Part shown: positions 38,688 to 46,670 of the stretch, piece by piece | Layout: every line of letters starts with the position of its first letter | Numbering within the stretch: the stretch's first letter is position 1 | NCBI RefSeq assembly: GCF_030160275.1 | Contig: NZ_BSOA01000012.1 | Coordinates: 62,001 to 126,000 of the forward strand | DNA from: Dyella flagellata | GTDB lineage: Bacteria; Pseudomonadota; Gammaproteobacteria; Xanthomonadales; Rhodanobacteraceae | Length of the DNA: 64,000 bases | Direction: 5' to 3' | Notes under the pieces: generated by a model | What the model was told of the DNA's origin: nothing | Databases searched by the model: none | What the model saw: only the letters and a program-made list of their open reading frames with translations | Translations under genes and position numbers: made by a program

Positions 38688-38776
38688 ACAACCTCCTCTA
38701 ATGGATTGTTCTATAAGGCTTTTTCCTAAAAAACGTGCCCTGGAAGCTCAGGTCTCCAGCGCCATTGTCCATCACT

Positions 38777-38805
38777 TCAAATATCTTGACTATCAAGATA
38801 TTTGA
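38777..38805. promoter_or_regulatory. 29-bp palindromic operator of the MarR gene
   Basis: Perfect 13-bp arms TCAAATATCTTGA (38777-38789) and TCAAGATATTTGA (38793-38805) around CTA. The AT-rich TATCTTGA core is the usual look of MarR-family sites. It lies between the divergent ABM and MarR genes and overlaps a possible TTG start at 38802, which argues for the later start. Confidence 0.85.
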
Positions 38806-38843
38806 CTGTAGAGTTATTTCACGATCACTGGAGCACCACCGCC

Positions 38844-39398
38844 TTGAACACCTCAAGCAAGCCCCCCAAACGCGCACCCGCGCCGAGTCGCAAAACCCTC
38901 GACGAGCGGGTTGGCCGGGTTGACGTCTTGATCCGCGAGATGGCCGCCCAGACGGTCGTGACCAGCCAGATCGTGGCCAATCATTTCGGACTGCATACCA
39001 CCGACCTGCGCGTGCTGGACATCATCTATATGCGGAAAAAGGTGCTGGCCGGCGAGCTGGTCAAAGCCACCGGGCTCACCTCCGGTTCCGTCACGGCCCT
39101 GGTCGACCGATTGGTCAAGGCGGGCTATGTCGAGCGCCGTGACGACGCCACCGATCGCCGCAAGGTCTGGGTATGCAGTCGCCACGACGCTATTGAGCCA
39201 ATCAAGGAGATGTTCATGCCCAGTCAGGCTCGCATGTACGAGCTGTGGCGCACGTTCACGGCCGAAGAGCTTGAAACGATCGCGTCTTTTCTGGAGCGCA
39301 CCACGGCACTCGCCGCCGAATGCGCAGAGGAAATGCGGCGAGGAAATAAATCGACAGGCACCCAACCAACCCACCGATCCAAGGAGAAAGCATCATGA
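38844..39398 (+). CDS. MarR-family transcriptional regulator
   Basis: About 184 aa. The winged helix is clear: FGLHTTDLRVLDIIYMRKKVLAGELVKATGLTSGSVTALVDRLVKAGYVERRDDATDRRKVWV. I take the TTG at 38844, preceded by GGAG, since an in-frame TTG at 38802 lies within the palindromic operator. It likely represses its own operon and perhaps the divergent ABM gene. The stop overlaps the DoxX-like start (ATGA). Confidence 0.85.
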   Translation: MNTSSKPPKRAPAPSRKTLDERVGRVDVLIREMAAQTVVTSQIVANHFGLHTTDLRVLDIIYMRKKVLAGELVKATGLTSGSVTALVDRLVKAGYVERRDDATDRRKVWVCSRHDAIEPIKEMFMPSQARMYELWRTFTAEELETIASFLERTTALAAECAEEMRRGNKSTGTQPTHRSKEKAS

Positions 39399-39829
39399 CT
39401 TCGCTCCAAGCCCGCAGCCAGTTCCCTGCCGTACAAACCTCGACCTCCCCCGCCATGCGCCGCGTGGGTTATGGCTTGACCGCATTCGCCGTACTCTTCC
39501 TGCTGCTCGATGCAGGCATGAAGCTGATGGCGCTGCCGGTCGTGCTTCAAGCCAGCGCGCAACTCGGCTACCCAGCCACGGCCGACTTTGCGCACCTGCT
39601 GGCCGCGATAATGCTGCTGAGCACCTTGCTCTACGTCATCCCCCGCACGTCCGTACTAGGGGCTGTGCTGCTCACCGCCTACCTCGGCGGAGCGGTCGCA
39701 AGCCACATCCGGGTCGGCAACCCGCTTGCTACGCACATTCTATCCGGCGTCTATCTCGCGATCTTTATCTGGGGCGGACTGTATCTACGCAACGCAAGCC
39801 TACGGGCCGTGTTCCCCTGGCGCCGTTAA
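39395..39829 (+). CDS. DoxX-like membrane protein
   Basis: 144 aa with four hydrophobic helices (GLTAFAVLFLLLDAGMKL, FAHLLAAIMLLSTLLYVI, VLGAVLLTAYLGGAV, ILSGVYLAIFIWGGLYL). The segment LGAVLLTAYLGGAVASHIRVGNP is characteristic of DoxX-like proteins. It is translationally coupled to the MarR gene. The biochemical role is unknown; related genes are often regulated together with stress or detoxification functions. Confidence 0.82.
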   Translation: MTSLQARSQFPAVQTSTSPAMRRVGYGLTAFAVLFLLLDAGMKLMALPVVLQASAQLGYPATADFAHLLAAIMLLSTLLYVIPRTSVLGAVLLTAYLGGAVASHIRVGNPLATHILSGVYLAIFIWGGLYLRNASLRAVFPWRR

Positions 39830-39946
39830 AAGATTCGTCAAGTTTCACTCATCCCGCAAGGGTCACCCGTCGCCATTCACTTGCACCTCGACGAAGTCGA
39901 TGTGGTGGTTGAGCAACGACACGCTTTCCAAACGGAGGTATGCATC

Positions 39947-40504
39947 ATGTTCAGCATCATTGCCATTGTTGGGCTAGTACTTATCGCGGCTGTAGTGTGT
40001 CTTCTGGTTTACGCCGCCACGCGCCCGAATGAATTTCGCATTGCTCGATCGGTAGCGATCGATGCGCCCGCAGAAGCGATCTACCCCCTGATCAACGATC
40101 TGCGCCGCTTCAACGAATGGAATCCCTTCGCCAAAGGCGATCCCTCGCTCAAGGTAACCTACGGCGCCTCCACAGAGGGAAAGACTGGAAGCTACGACTG
40201 GGACAGCACCGGGCGAGGCGGCAAAGGCCGCATGCAAATCACCGATACCCTGCCCGCCCGGCGCGTCACGATGAGCCTGCAATTCGAAAAGCCGATGAAG
40301 GCTACCAACACCGTCCACTTCACTTTACAGCCGCAAGGCGCCGCCACCGAAGTTTCCTGGGAAATGACCGGTGTCTCGACTTACATGCAGAAGCTGTTCG
40401 GCGTGTGCTTCAACATGGACAAGATGGTCGGCGGTGAATTCGACAAGGGATTGACCAGCTTGAAGGCACAGGCAGAGGGAACGGGTGCGAAAGGCGCCGT
40501 ATAG
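39947..40504 (+). CDS. SRPBCC-family protein with N-terminal membrane anchor
   Basis: 185 aa; ATG at 39947 with a strong GGAGG at 39934. The N-terminal helix FSIIAIVGLVLIAAVVCLLVY anchors it in the membrane. The rest is the START-like hydrophobic-pocket fold (IDAPAEAIYPLINDLRRFNEWNPF ... ATEVSWEMTG ... MVGGEFDKGLTSLK). It probably belongs to the MarR-DoxX operon, 117 bp after DoxX. The ligand is unknown. Confidence 0.85.
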   Translation: MFSIIAIVGLVLIAAVVCLLVYAATRPNEFRIARSVAIDAPAEAIYPLINDLRRFNEWNPFAKGDPSLKVTYGASTEGKTGSYDWDSTGRGGKGRMQITDTLPARRVTMSLQFEKPMKATNTVHFTLQPQGAATEVSWEMTGVSTYMQKLFGVCFNMDKMVGGEFDKGLTSLKAQAEGTGAKGAV

Positions 40505-40541
40505 AAATGCTGACTTGCAGGCCCGCCATATCTCCGAAAGA

Positions 40542-40568
40542 GGCTGGGATTAGCATCCCAGCCTACGG
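40542..40568. repeat. GTAGGCTGGGAT repeat, half copy
   Basis: Only one arm is present, GGCTGGGAT-tagc-ATCCCAGCC followed by TACGGG. It sits between the convergent ends of the SRPBCC and TfoX-N genes. Confidence 0.85.
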
Positions 40569-40569
40569 G

Positions 40570-40914
40570 TTACTTGCCGGACTTGCGTGGTGACGTTGCC
40601 TTCTTCGCCTTGGGCATCGGCATCAGCGCTGCGGTTTCCAGAACAAGTTGGCGAATCCGGTCGGAGTCGTCCAGCAGTTCGTCGGCAACCAGGTAGTCCT
40701 TGGCGCCGGGGTAAGGGGGACGCCGCGGAAGCTCTAGCGACAACTTGGTGGAAGCCGTGGAAGGTTTTATGAAGAGGCTGTTGTCACAGGCGAAGGCGAC
40801 GACCTTCCCATCGACGTACAAAGCATACTCGCCAAACATCTTCTTTTGCGTCAAGCGATCGCCAAGCGCCACTTGCTCCATCACGTAGTCGACGAAATCT
40901 TGTTGGGTAGCCAT
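40570..40914 (-). CDS. TfoX N-terminal domain protein
   Basis: 114 aa from the ATG at 40914. The fold is recognised by FVDYVMEQVALGDRLTQKKMFGEYALYVDGKVVAFACDNSLFIKPS, typical of the TfoX/Sxy N-terminal domain. The Sxy C-terminal domain is missing. A lysine-rich tail ends the protein. Sxy controls competence genes, but N-domain-only proteins are common and of unknown role. Confidence 0.85.
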   Translation of the reverse strand: MATQQDFVDYVMEQVALGDRLTQKKMFGEYALYVDGKVVAFACDNSLFIKPSTASTKLSLELPRRPPYPGAKDYLVADELLDDSDRIRQLVLETAALMPMPKAKKATSPRKSGK

Positions 40915-41032
40915 TCTGTATGCAATCCAATATTTGCCCCGGGCCGCCGGCCACGAAGCTTGTCGCCGTGGACCCGCGGTACCCCATGATGTTAGCGGCG
41001 CGAAATCTTGGGTGCGCTCGCTTTGCCCGCGA

Positions 41033-41431
41033 TCAGCTGATGACGACAATGCTGTTCATGCCGTTATTTAGGCTGCCGCTGCCGCCCCCTGCCCCGAGCA
41101 CCGCGTAGTAGGCCGTCACTTCGGGCGAAGATACCTGCAGCTCGACCATCAGACTCGCATCGCCTGCATCGCTGGTAAAGCTCGACCACACGATGCTCTG
41201 CAAACCGCGGCCACCCACGCCGCCATCGATACTAAAGAACAGCTGCTTGCTGCTCATGCCGAAATTCAATAGCGGCGGCGTATCGTTCCCTAGATAAGGT
41301 GCCAGCTGAGCCCTCTGTGATGGGGCGATGAGAAAACTATTGTTGTCCGTGATATCCAGTTCGATGGTTCCTGTGAAGTTCTGCTGGAACATGAACTGAA
41401 AAACCACCTGATATTGGGGCGAGTTCGACAT
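41033..41431 (-). CDS. Hypothetical 132-aa protein
   Basis: I do not recognise the family. It has a good ribosome site (GGAGG 7-8 bp before the ATG). The sequence is rich in beta-prone residues (YQVVFQFMFQQNFTGTIELDI, SLMVELQVSSPEVTAYYAVLG) and has a glycine/serine/asparagine tail. No signal peptide or catalytic motif is seen. It lies 59 bp downstream of the patatin gene on the same strand, so it may be co-transcribed. Confidence 0.7.
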   Translation of the reverse strand: MSNSPQYQVVFQFMFQQNFTGTIELDITDNNSFLIAPSQRAQLAPYLGNDTPPLLNFGMSSKQLFFSIDGGVGGRGLQSIVWSSFTSDAGDASLMVELQVSSPEVTAYYAVLGAGGGSGSLNNGMNSIVVIS

Positions 41432-41490
41432 GACGATCCTCCGGTTGTCCTCGTCTTAAGTTCACGAGTGCTGCGTAAATATGCGATGAC

Positions 41491-44400
41491 TCAAGGGCTG
41501 TTCGTCGGCGGTGGCAGCCATAACTCGATGACATGGTTGCCGGTTGCCATGGAGGATGGAAGCGGGAGCGCTTGGACATCGCCCAAGTGGCCGTGCATCC
41601 AAGCCGACAGAGCCTGCGCGCATTGTTGCCCATCCGTACCATAGAGCAGTGTCGGCTTGCTCCAGGGAATCGGTGGTTTGCGTTGATTGCGCTTCGCCGT
41701 TGCGGTCACGTTCTCCACGTCCGGAACGACGATGCCGAAGGGACGGATATTGGAAAGCAGCTGTAGCGCGGAAGCCCGCTGCTGTTCGTCGTAGATCTGG
41801 GTGTAGAGGGTGAACAAGCGCCCGTCGCTGCGTGCGCATTGCTGGCTTACTTGCGTAGATGCCGAGGCCAAGTCGGTGCTTTTTGCTGCGGTTGCCATCT
41901 CATTTCTCGACCTTGCCGCCCCGCCAGCGGGCGATACCATCGATTCGGCCTCGACAAGAACCGGCGCGCGAGCAGCTGCTGGTGTCGATGCCATCGCCAT
42001 CGGCGGCTCGACCATGGGTGGCGGAGGTGGCGGAGGTGGCGGAACTATGCTGGGAAGAGAAAGCTCAGCCAGCGTACTTGCCGGCTGGGATGCTTCCGTA
42101 CTCGACCGCGTAGGCCAGTTGGTATAACGCGCGAGAGGGACGCTCCAGTAACTTCTCGCGCTGACGTCGCCGTTTCCCCATTTCGCCGCGATGTCCATGC
42201 AATCGCCCTTCAGGCTCGCGTCGGTGTTCTTGTCTGCGCACAAGGCCTGGATCTGTTCGCCGATCTCCTGCATCGTTGCCTGCTGATCGCTGGAAAGCTG
42301 ATAGCGAACCGCACGGCTATGCAAGGTATTCAATTGGAACTTGAACTCCGGCGTAAAACCGGTGGTAGCCGAACTCAGCTCTTTGAATGCCTCGTCCACG
42401 ACGGTTTCGAACGCGGAGTCCTGCGTCTGCTTTTGTTTCTGGTAGTCGCTCCACGCCTGCCAGCCGGCCAACAGGCTGGTGATCAAGGCGCCGGCGCCCA
42501 AGGATTTGCCAACCGTTGCGGCAACTCGTCTGGGCGCTTTCGCCGCGGCCGGCGTCGGCGAACTCAAACCGGCAGCCGGTGTGGGCGCCACCTGTCCTTG
42601 CCAGGCCCATTGGGTCGCTGAATCGAGCACCGAAGCGTCAACCCATCGCCCCAACATCAGGCCCAGGGCGCAATAGGCCTCCCATTCTTCTTCGCTGAAG
42701 AACTGATTGAGCGTGCTCTGTTGGGGAAAATCCTGGTTGCGGCTGGCGTATCCTGAGATGTCCAGTTCGAGATCCGGCACCACGCGAGGTTTCACCACCA
42801 GCAAAGCACCCTGCTGCCCCTTCGCATAGGTGATGCGGGCAAGCATGAGACAGCCCTCTCCTTCCCCGGGCGCGATCGAGGTAGGCGTTCCGAATCGTGC
42901 AGCCAGTGGGCCGACGAACGGCGTGAGGCTGTCGGCATCGACGAATTCGATCAGGGCGTCGTGATCGATGCGCGCCTTGCGCACCAGGTTTTCCACATCG
43001 CGAAATAGATAATCCGGATCGGCGCCGCAATCGGCCAGCACGATCAGCGGCAGTCGACGCTTCAGCAGGGCATACACCCCGGTATTATCAAAATGACCGC
43101 CGTCGGAGAGATACCAATAAGGCGCATTCAAACCCGGGAAATGGGCAAACATCTCCCGCAGCAGCGAGGCGTACTTGGCCAAGCCTACCCGTGATGCCTC
43201 GGCGCTCCTGGTCAGTGAACGCCGCCAATAGCCCAGGCGGAAGCCGCTTAGGAATGTCATCACCGCCACACCGGGCTTGGTGAGCGAGCCCATGCCCGAT
43301 CCAACCGCCGCCCCGGATATCGCCACCCATTCGGCCAGTGTCGTTTGCTCCAGTACCGCCTGATGGGAGGTGCTCGGAAGCTGAGTGCCAGTTTCCACTC
43401 CTAGCGGCCCCACCGTAAGGCTGACGCCTTTGCGATCGGCATTGAACAAGCCGGTGCGATCATCGGTGGTCTGGTTGATGCAGCAATTGATCAGGTGAAC
43501 GGGGCCGCCCGCTGCGTGCGGACGATATTCACCCAAAAGCACGTCGTCGCCCGGGAGCAGATCGGAGACACGCTGCGTGCCCTCGACCAGGGCAGGACTG
43601 TCGGTCTGCAGCGGACAAACCGGAAATCGCGCGGTCGTGGCACCGCTCGCCGCGCCATAATTGCCCACGGCAACATAAGATCGCGCCAGCCGTGAGCGAT
43701 AGAAATAATGCAGCGACGAGCGATTCAGTTGCTGCACCTCGTTGCCGGTAAAGCATAGGAATAGCGCACCGACGACGACAACGGCCGGGAGGTAAAAATA
43801 AGCCGCCGGCACGCCCATGTACGAACCCTCGACACTAGGCAGCAGGATCATCTGGAAGACGCCAAGCCAGAACACCGCCACCAGCAAGATGAGGATCAGG
43901 CCCAGCAGGTTGCCCAGGGTCTCCAACGGCAAGCCGGTGGCCGCGACCCGCTCCTTCGACGTCAACAAGGGTGCGATGGCGCGGGCGACTATCAATAGCA
44001 GCGAGGTCCAGCCGATGCCCCAAGGCAGGGCGAGTTGCGATTCGCCATTCAACACGGCCAGAAAAATGTCACGCAGCATCCAGCCGCCCATGTCCAGGCA
44101 ACCCAGCACCAGGCACATGCCAGCCAACAGGAAGCAGTACGCCAGCCGCTTGGTGTAGAGGATGCGGTTGCTCTCCTGCTCGCGCCGCCGATTGCTGACC
44201 ACCGCACATACCCATCCGGGCACGACTGAAAGGATCGCCAGCGCGGCGACGCGAACAACCCATAGCAAGGAGGCGGACAAGGTCATTGGCGACGCGAAGC
44301 CGAGATAGGCCAAGTAGCCGCCGACCGCGATGGCGAGGAGGGAAATACCGAACCCGATACGGGGCGCCAAGCCGAGTATCCAGTAGGCGTCGATGGTGAT

Positions 44401-44994
44401 TAGCGCGAGTATTCCCGCCACCGGCAACCCCCACCACCACAACGTGAAACTCAACAGCGGCACCGCGCTCGGCCCGAGTCGCCAGGAATAGAGCACGTGC
44501 GGCAACACCACCAGGCAAGTCAGGAACATGGCAACCACCATGACCTCGAATTGCGTGGCCAGGAAGCCGCGAAACTGGCCCGCGAATGCCTGGAGTATGT
44601 CCTTTCCCCCCGAAGGCAGCAGAAAGCGCCCGTTATTGCGAAGCCACCACAACAGCAGCGATCTATCGTCGGCCATGCCGGCCTCGACATGCTTGGCGGC
44701 GCCGGAGGACCCGCGATGGAACAGGCGCCCGAGCATCGCACCGATGTAGCCGCCACCGGAGACCGTGGACAGGTAGTCGAAGCGATGCAGGACACCGTTC
44801 TTGGCGAGCGCACGGAGCAGGCCGAGGCAAAAGGTGGCGCTGCGGATGCCACCGCCGGAGAGCGCCAGGCCGATGATCGGCGCGTCCGGCGCAAGCTGTG
44901 GCGTGCCGTCAGCGTTTTTCAGGGCCGCGCGTCTTTGCCGCACGGCTTCCCGATCGCGATGCGCATCACCGGGTAATACATCCTCTGCTGCCAT
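41491..44994 (-). CDS. Large membrane patatin-like phospholipase
   Basis: 1167 aa from the ATG at 44994, which has AAGGAGG just upstream. The oxyanion loop is GGGIRS (residues 47-52), the nucleophile is Ser79 in STVSGGGYIGA and the dyad Asp is near residue 631 in LSDGGHFDNTG. Between these halves lie several membrane helices (for example VMVVAMFLTCLVVLPHVLYS, LLGLILILLVAVFWLGVF), so the catalytic domain is split by a membrane insert. After the lipase part comes one more hydrophobic stretch, a nine-proline run and a low-complexity tail, then a final small domain. Expected reaction: acyl-ester hydrolysis of phospholipid at the membrane. A stand-alone gene with one small follower. Confidence 0.88.
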   Translation of the reverse strand: MAAEDVLPGDAHRDREAVRQRRAALKNADGTPQLAPDAPIIGLALSGGGIRSATFCLGLLRALAKNGVLHRFDYLSTVSGGGYIGAMLGRLFHRGSSGAAKHVEAGMADDRSLLLWWLRNNGRFLLPSGGKDILQAFAGQFRGFLATQFEVMVVAMFLTCLVVLPHVLYSWRLGPSAVPLLSFTLWWWGLPVAGILALITIDAYWILGLAPRIGFGISLLAIAVGGYLAYLGFASPMTLSASLLWVVRVAALAILSVVPGWVCAVVSNRRREQESNRILYTKRLAYCFLLAGMCLVLGCLDMGGWMLRDIFLAVLNGESQLALPWGIGWTSLLLIVARAIAPLLTSKERVAATGLPLETLGNLLGLILILLVAVFWLGVFQMILLPSVEGSYMGVPAAYFYLPAVVVVGALFLCFTGNEVQQLNRSSLHYFYRSRLARSYVAVGNYGAASGATTARFPVCPLQTDSPALVEGTQRVSDLLPGDDVLLGEYRPHAAGGPVHLINCCINQTTDDRTGLFNADRKGVSLTVGPLGVETGTQLPSTSHQAVLEQTTLAEWVAISGAAVGSGMGSLTKPGVAVMTFLSGFRLGYWRRSLTRSAEASRVGLAKYASLLREMFAHFPGLNAPYWYLSDGGHFDNTGVYALLKRRLPLIVLADCGADPDYLFRDVENLVRKARIDHDALIEFVDADSLTPFVGPLAARFGTPTSIAPGEGEGCLMLARITYAKGQQGALLVVKPRVVPDLELDISGYASRNQDFPQQSTLNQFFSEEEWEAYCALGLMLGRWVDASVLDSATQWAWQGQVAPTPAAGLSSPTPAAAKAPRRVAATVGKSLGAGALITSLLAGWQAWSDYQKQKQTQDSAFETVVDEAFKELSSATTGFTPEFKFQLNTLHSRAVRYQLSSDQQATMQEIGEQIQALCADKNTDASLKGDCMDIAAKWGNGDVSARSYWSVPLARYTNWPTRSSTEASQPASTLAELSLPSIVPPPPPPPPPMVEPPMAMASTPAAARAPVLVEAESMVSPAGGAARSRNEMATAAKSTDLASASTQVSQQCARSDGRLFTLYTQIYDEQQRASALQLLSNIRPFGIVVPDVENVTATAKRNQRKPPIPWSKPTLLYGTDGQQCAQALSAWMHGHLGDVQALPLPSSMATGNHVIELWLPPPTNSP

Positions 44995-45442
44995 GGCTGC
45001 CTCCTTGTCGTGTGGCGCGCAGCACAAGGCGGCGTACCGAAGATCCCGCATCCGATACATCGAGGCAACAGTACCGCTGGCAGGCGGTCGATACCGTCGC
45101 CACGGAACCATGACCGGCGCCACACCGGATCAAACCACTGCTGCCCCTGATTACAAACCATCGTTCTGCAGCGCGACCGCCGTACCTTACAGGCCGCGGG
45201 ACGCACGGATCTGTTTCGAACGCCCTTCCGGAGAGCGTGCTCCGGTGCTCACCAACCCTGGGCGCGAGATGTACACCTTATGTATCCCGCATGCAAGGAA
45301 AAGGTTTTCCTCGTGCGTAGCCGGTAGTTCGCGACGCCGTATGGCAAATGGTTTGATTACGACATCACGTAGAAAATTTGACGCCGATTTACTCCCATCA
45401 CCTCACCATAGGGCTTTTCCTGCGCAACTGAGGATTAGTCGT
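44995..45442. other. Divergent intergenic region (448 bp)
   Basis: This stretch lies between the patatin gene (minus) and the CBS gene (plus). No gene is supported. A small inverted repeat CCGGAG-n6-CTCCGG occurs at 45228-45245. Promoters for both neighbours are expected here. Confidence 0.6.
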
Positions 45443-45856
45443 ATGACCACCATTAAAGACGTCATGACGAGGGACGTGAAAATCGTCAGCCCGGACCAGA
45501 GCCTTCGCGACGCGGCCATGGCCATGGCCGCGCACGATATTGGAGCCTTGCCGGTGGGTGATCATGATCGCCTCGTCGGACTCATCACCGACCGCGACAT
45601 TGCCATCAAGGGCGTAGCAAAAGGCAAATCCGTCGATACGGCGGTGCGCGAGGTGATGTGCGAGGGCATCAAATATTGTTTCGAGGACGAAGATGTCGTG
45701 CACGTCGCCGACAATATGGCCGACTTGGGGATCCGGCGGTTGCCGGTAGTCGATCGGCAGAAAAGGCTCGTCGGTATCGTATCTCTGAGCAATATCTGTC
45801 ACGGCCACGACAACGCACGGAACTCCTTGTTGGAGGGTGTTGCAAGACCCCACTAG
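45443..45856 (+). CDS. Two-CBS-domain protein
   Basis: 137 aa with GAGGA before the ATG. Two CBS motifs are clear: VMTRDVKIVSPDQSLRDAAMAMAAHDIGALPV ... LVGLITDRDIAI and VMCEGIKYCFEDEDVVHVADNMADLGIRRLPVV ... LVGIVSLSNI. Such stand-alone pairs bind adenosine nucleotides and act as energy or stress sensors. It stands alone and no partner is evident. Confidence 0.92.
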   Translation: MTTIKDVMTRDVKIVSPDQSLRDAAMAMAAHDIGALPVGDHDRLVGLITDRDIAIKGVAKGKSVDTAVREVMCEGIKYCFEDEDVVHVADNMADLGIRRLPVVDRQKRLVGIVSLSNICHGHDNARNSLLEGVARPH

Positions 45857-46415
45857 GCGTGACTTTCCATGACCCGCGGAAACTCTGGACTTAATTCGTA
45901 CTCCTGATCCAGCGGGAATACGAAGCATAGGAAAGTTTCCGCGGAAGCATCCAAATAAAAAATCGTAGCCTACTATATGGATTTTTCTAAAAATGCATGA
46001 CCGATTACAAGCGCACGCCAGCTAAATATAAATAGTCAGCGCAAAATGCACTCGCGCACGAACCGCATTTGCAGGTCATTTGACTCGCAAGAAGTTCGTG
46101 TTTTTTCTTTCGCTATGCGTTAATGATCGTGTGAAAATGCTTTTCACCTAACTATCACATAATCAGCGTAAAGATGCTTAGGAAGCTTTTCATCCGGCCA
46201 AATCAATCGGAGAGCCGCAAGCCGCTCTCCATGTGAGGGATCACTGCAAGCACTCGAACATGGAACAGCTCGCCGGTCAGCCAATACCACGCAAAAGCGA
46301 CTACGCCCGGGCAACTCTGAGCCTGCCTGGCAAGCCCCTTGCAACCGAACAGTTTCTTGCACAGCAAGAAGCGCGATGACCGCTTGTCATCAATGCAAAC
46401 TGGAGGTTATTCCCT
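45857..46415. other. AT-rich intergenic region upstream of the graspetide cassette (559 bp)
   Basis: No gene is supported. It is clearly more AT-rich than the neighbourhood (for example around 45955-46040 and 46080-46160), which is consistent with a promoter for the precursor gene. I could not fix a convincing -35/-10 pair. Confidence 0.6.
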
Positions 46416-46568
46416 ATGAATAACGAGAACGTCGAGATCGTACGTCCCTTTGCACGCATGATGGCCAATGAAGTGCCCACCGAAGACGTGGATTCGATGA
46501 TCAAGAAAGGGGCTTTCGTCAGCGTCCGTTCCGGGCACGTCTTCAACGATTGGCCGGATATCCCCTGA
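46416..46568 (+). CDS. Putative graspetide (microviridin-like) precursor peptide
   Basis: A 50-aa peptide with GGAGG 9 bp before the ATG. The leader contains VRPFARMMANEV (residues 9-20), close to the PFFARFL helix by which microviridin ligases grip their precursors. The C-terminal part, SVRSGHVFNDWPDIP, recalls the YPSDWEEY end of microviridin cores. It offers two serines (36, 39) and two aspartates (45, 48) as ester donors and acceptors; both pairs are nine residues apart. The next gene is a stand-alone ATP-grasp ligase. No cysteine or lanthipeptide/lasso motif is present. A frame this short could be chance, but ribosome site, leader motif and neighbour together make a real precursor likely. 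Confidence 0.82.
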   Translation: MNNENVEIVRPFARMMANEVPTEDVDSMIKKGAFVSVRSGHVFNDWPDIP

Positions 46569-46621
46569 GCCTTGTTCATCCAGTTATCTCGAACTGCCTT
46601 GGCGGTTCGCTGCATGACATG

Positions 46622-46643
46622 CCGCCACGGTGCACCGTGGCGG
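46622..46643 (+). terminator. Strong hairpin between precursor and ligase
   Basis: A perfect 22-bp palindrome with arms CCGCCACGGTG and CACCGTGGCGG, followed by TCTTAT. It lies 53 bp after the precursor stop and 27 bp before the ligase start. It fits an attenuating or leaky terminator that keeps ligase below precursor levels; it could also stabilise the precursor mRNA. Confidence 0.65.
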
Positions 46644-46670
46644 TCTTATGCGACACGCTTAGGAGCAACC

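Noticed and set aside
41810-42621. Plus-strand open frames over the patatin C-terminus
   Set aside because: They are antisense to the low-complexity and proline-rich tail, and their Gly/Arg repeats mirror it.
44801-45442. N-terminal extension of the CBS protein frame into the patatin gene
   Set aside because: The frame is open far upstream, but the CBS domain begins at the ATG at 45443 with a ribosome site. The extension is antisense to the patatin N-terminus and resembles no protein.
46144-46362. 72-codon minus-strand frame upstream of the graspetide precursor
   Set aside because: No homology or ribosome site is visible and it would lie in the promoter region of the cassette. The evidence is too weak to call it a gene.
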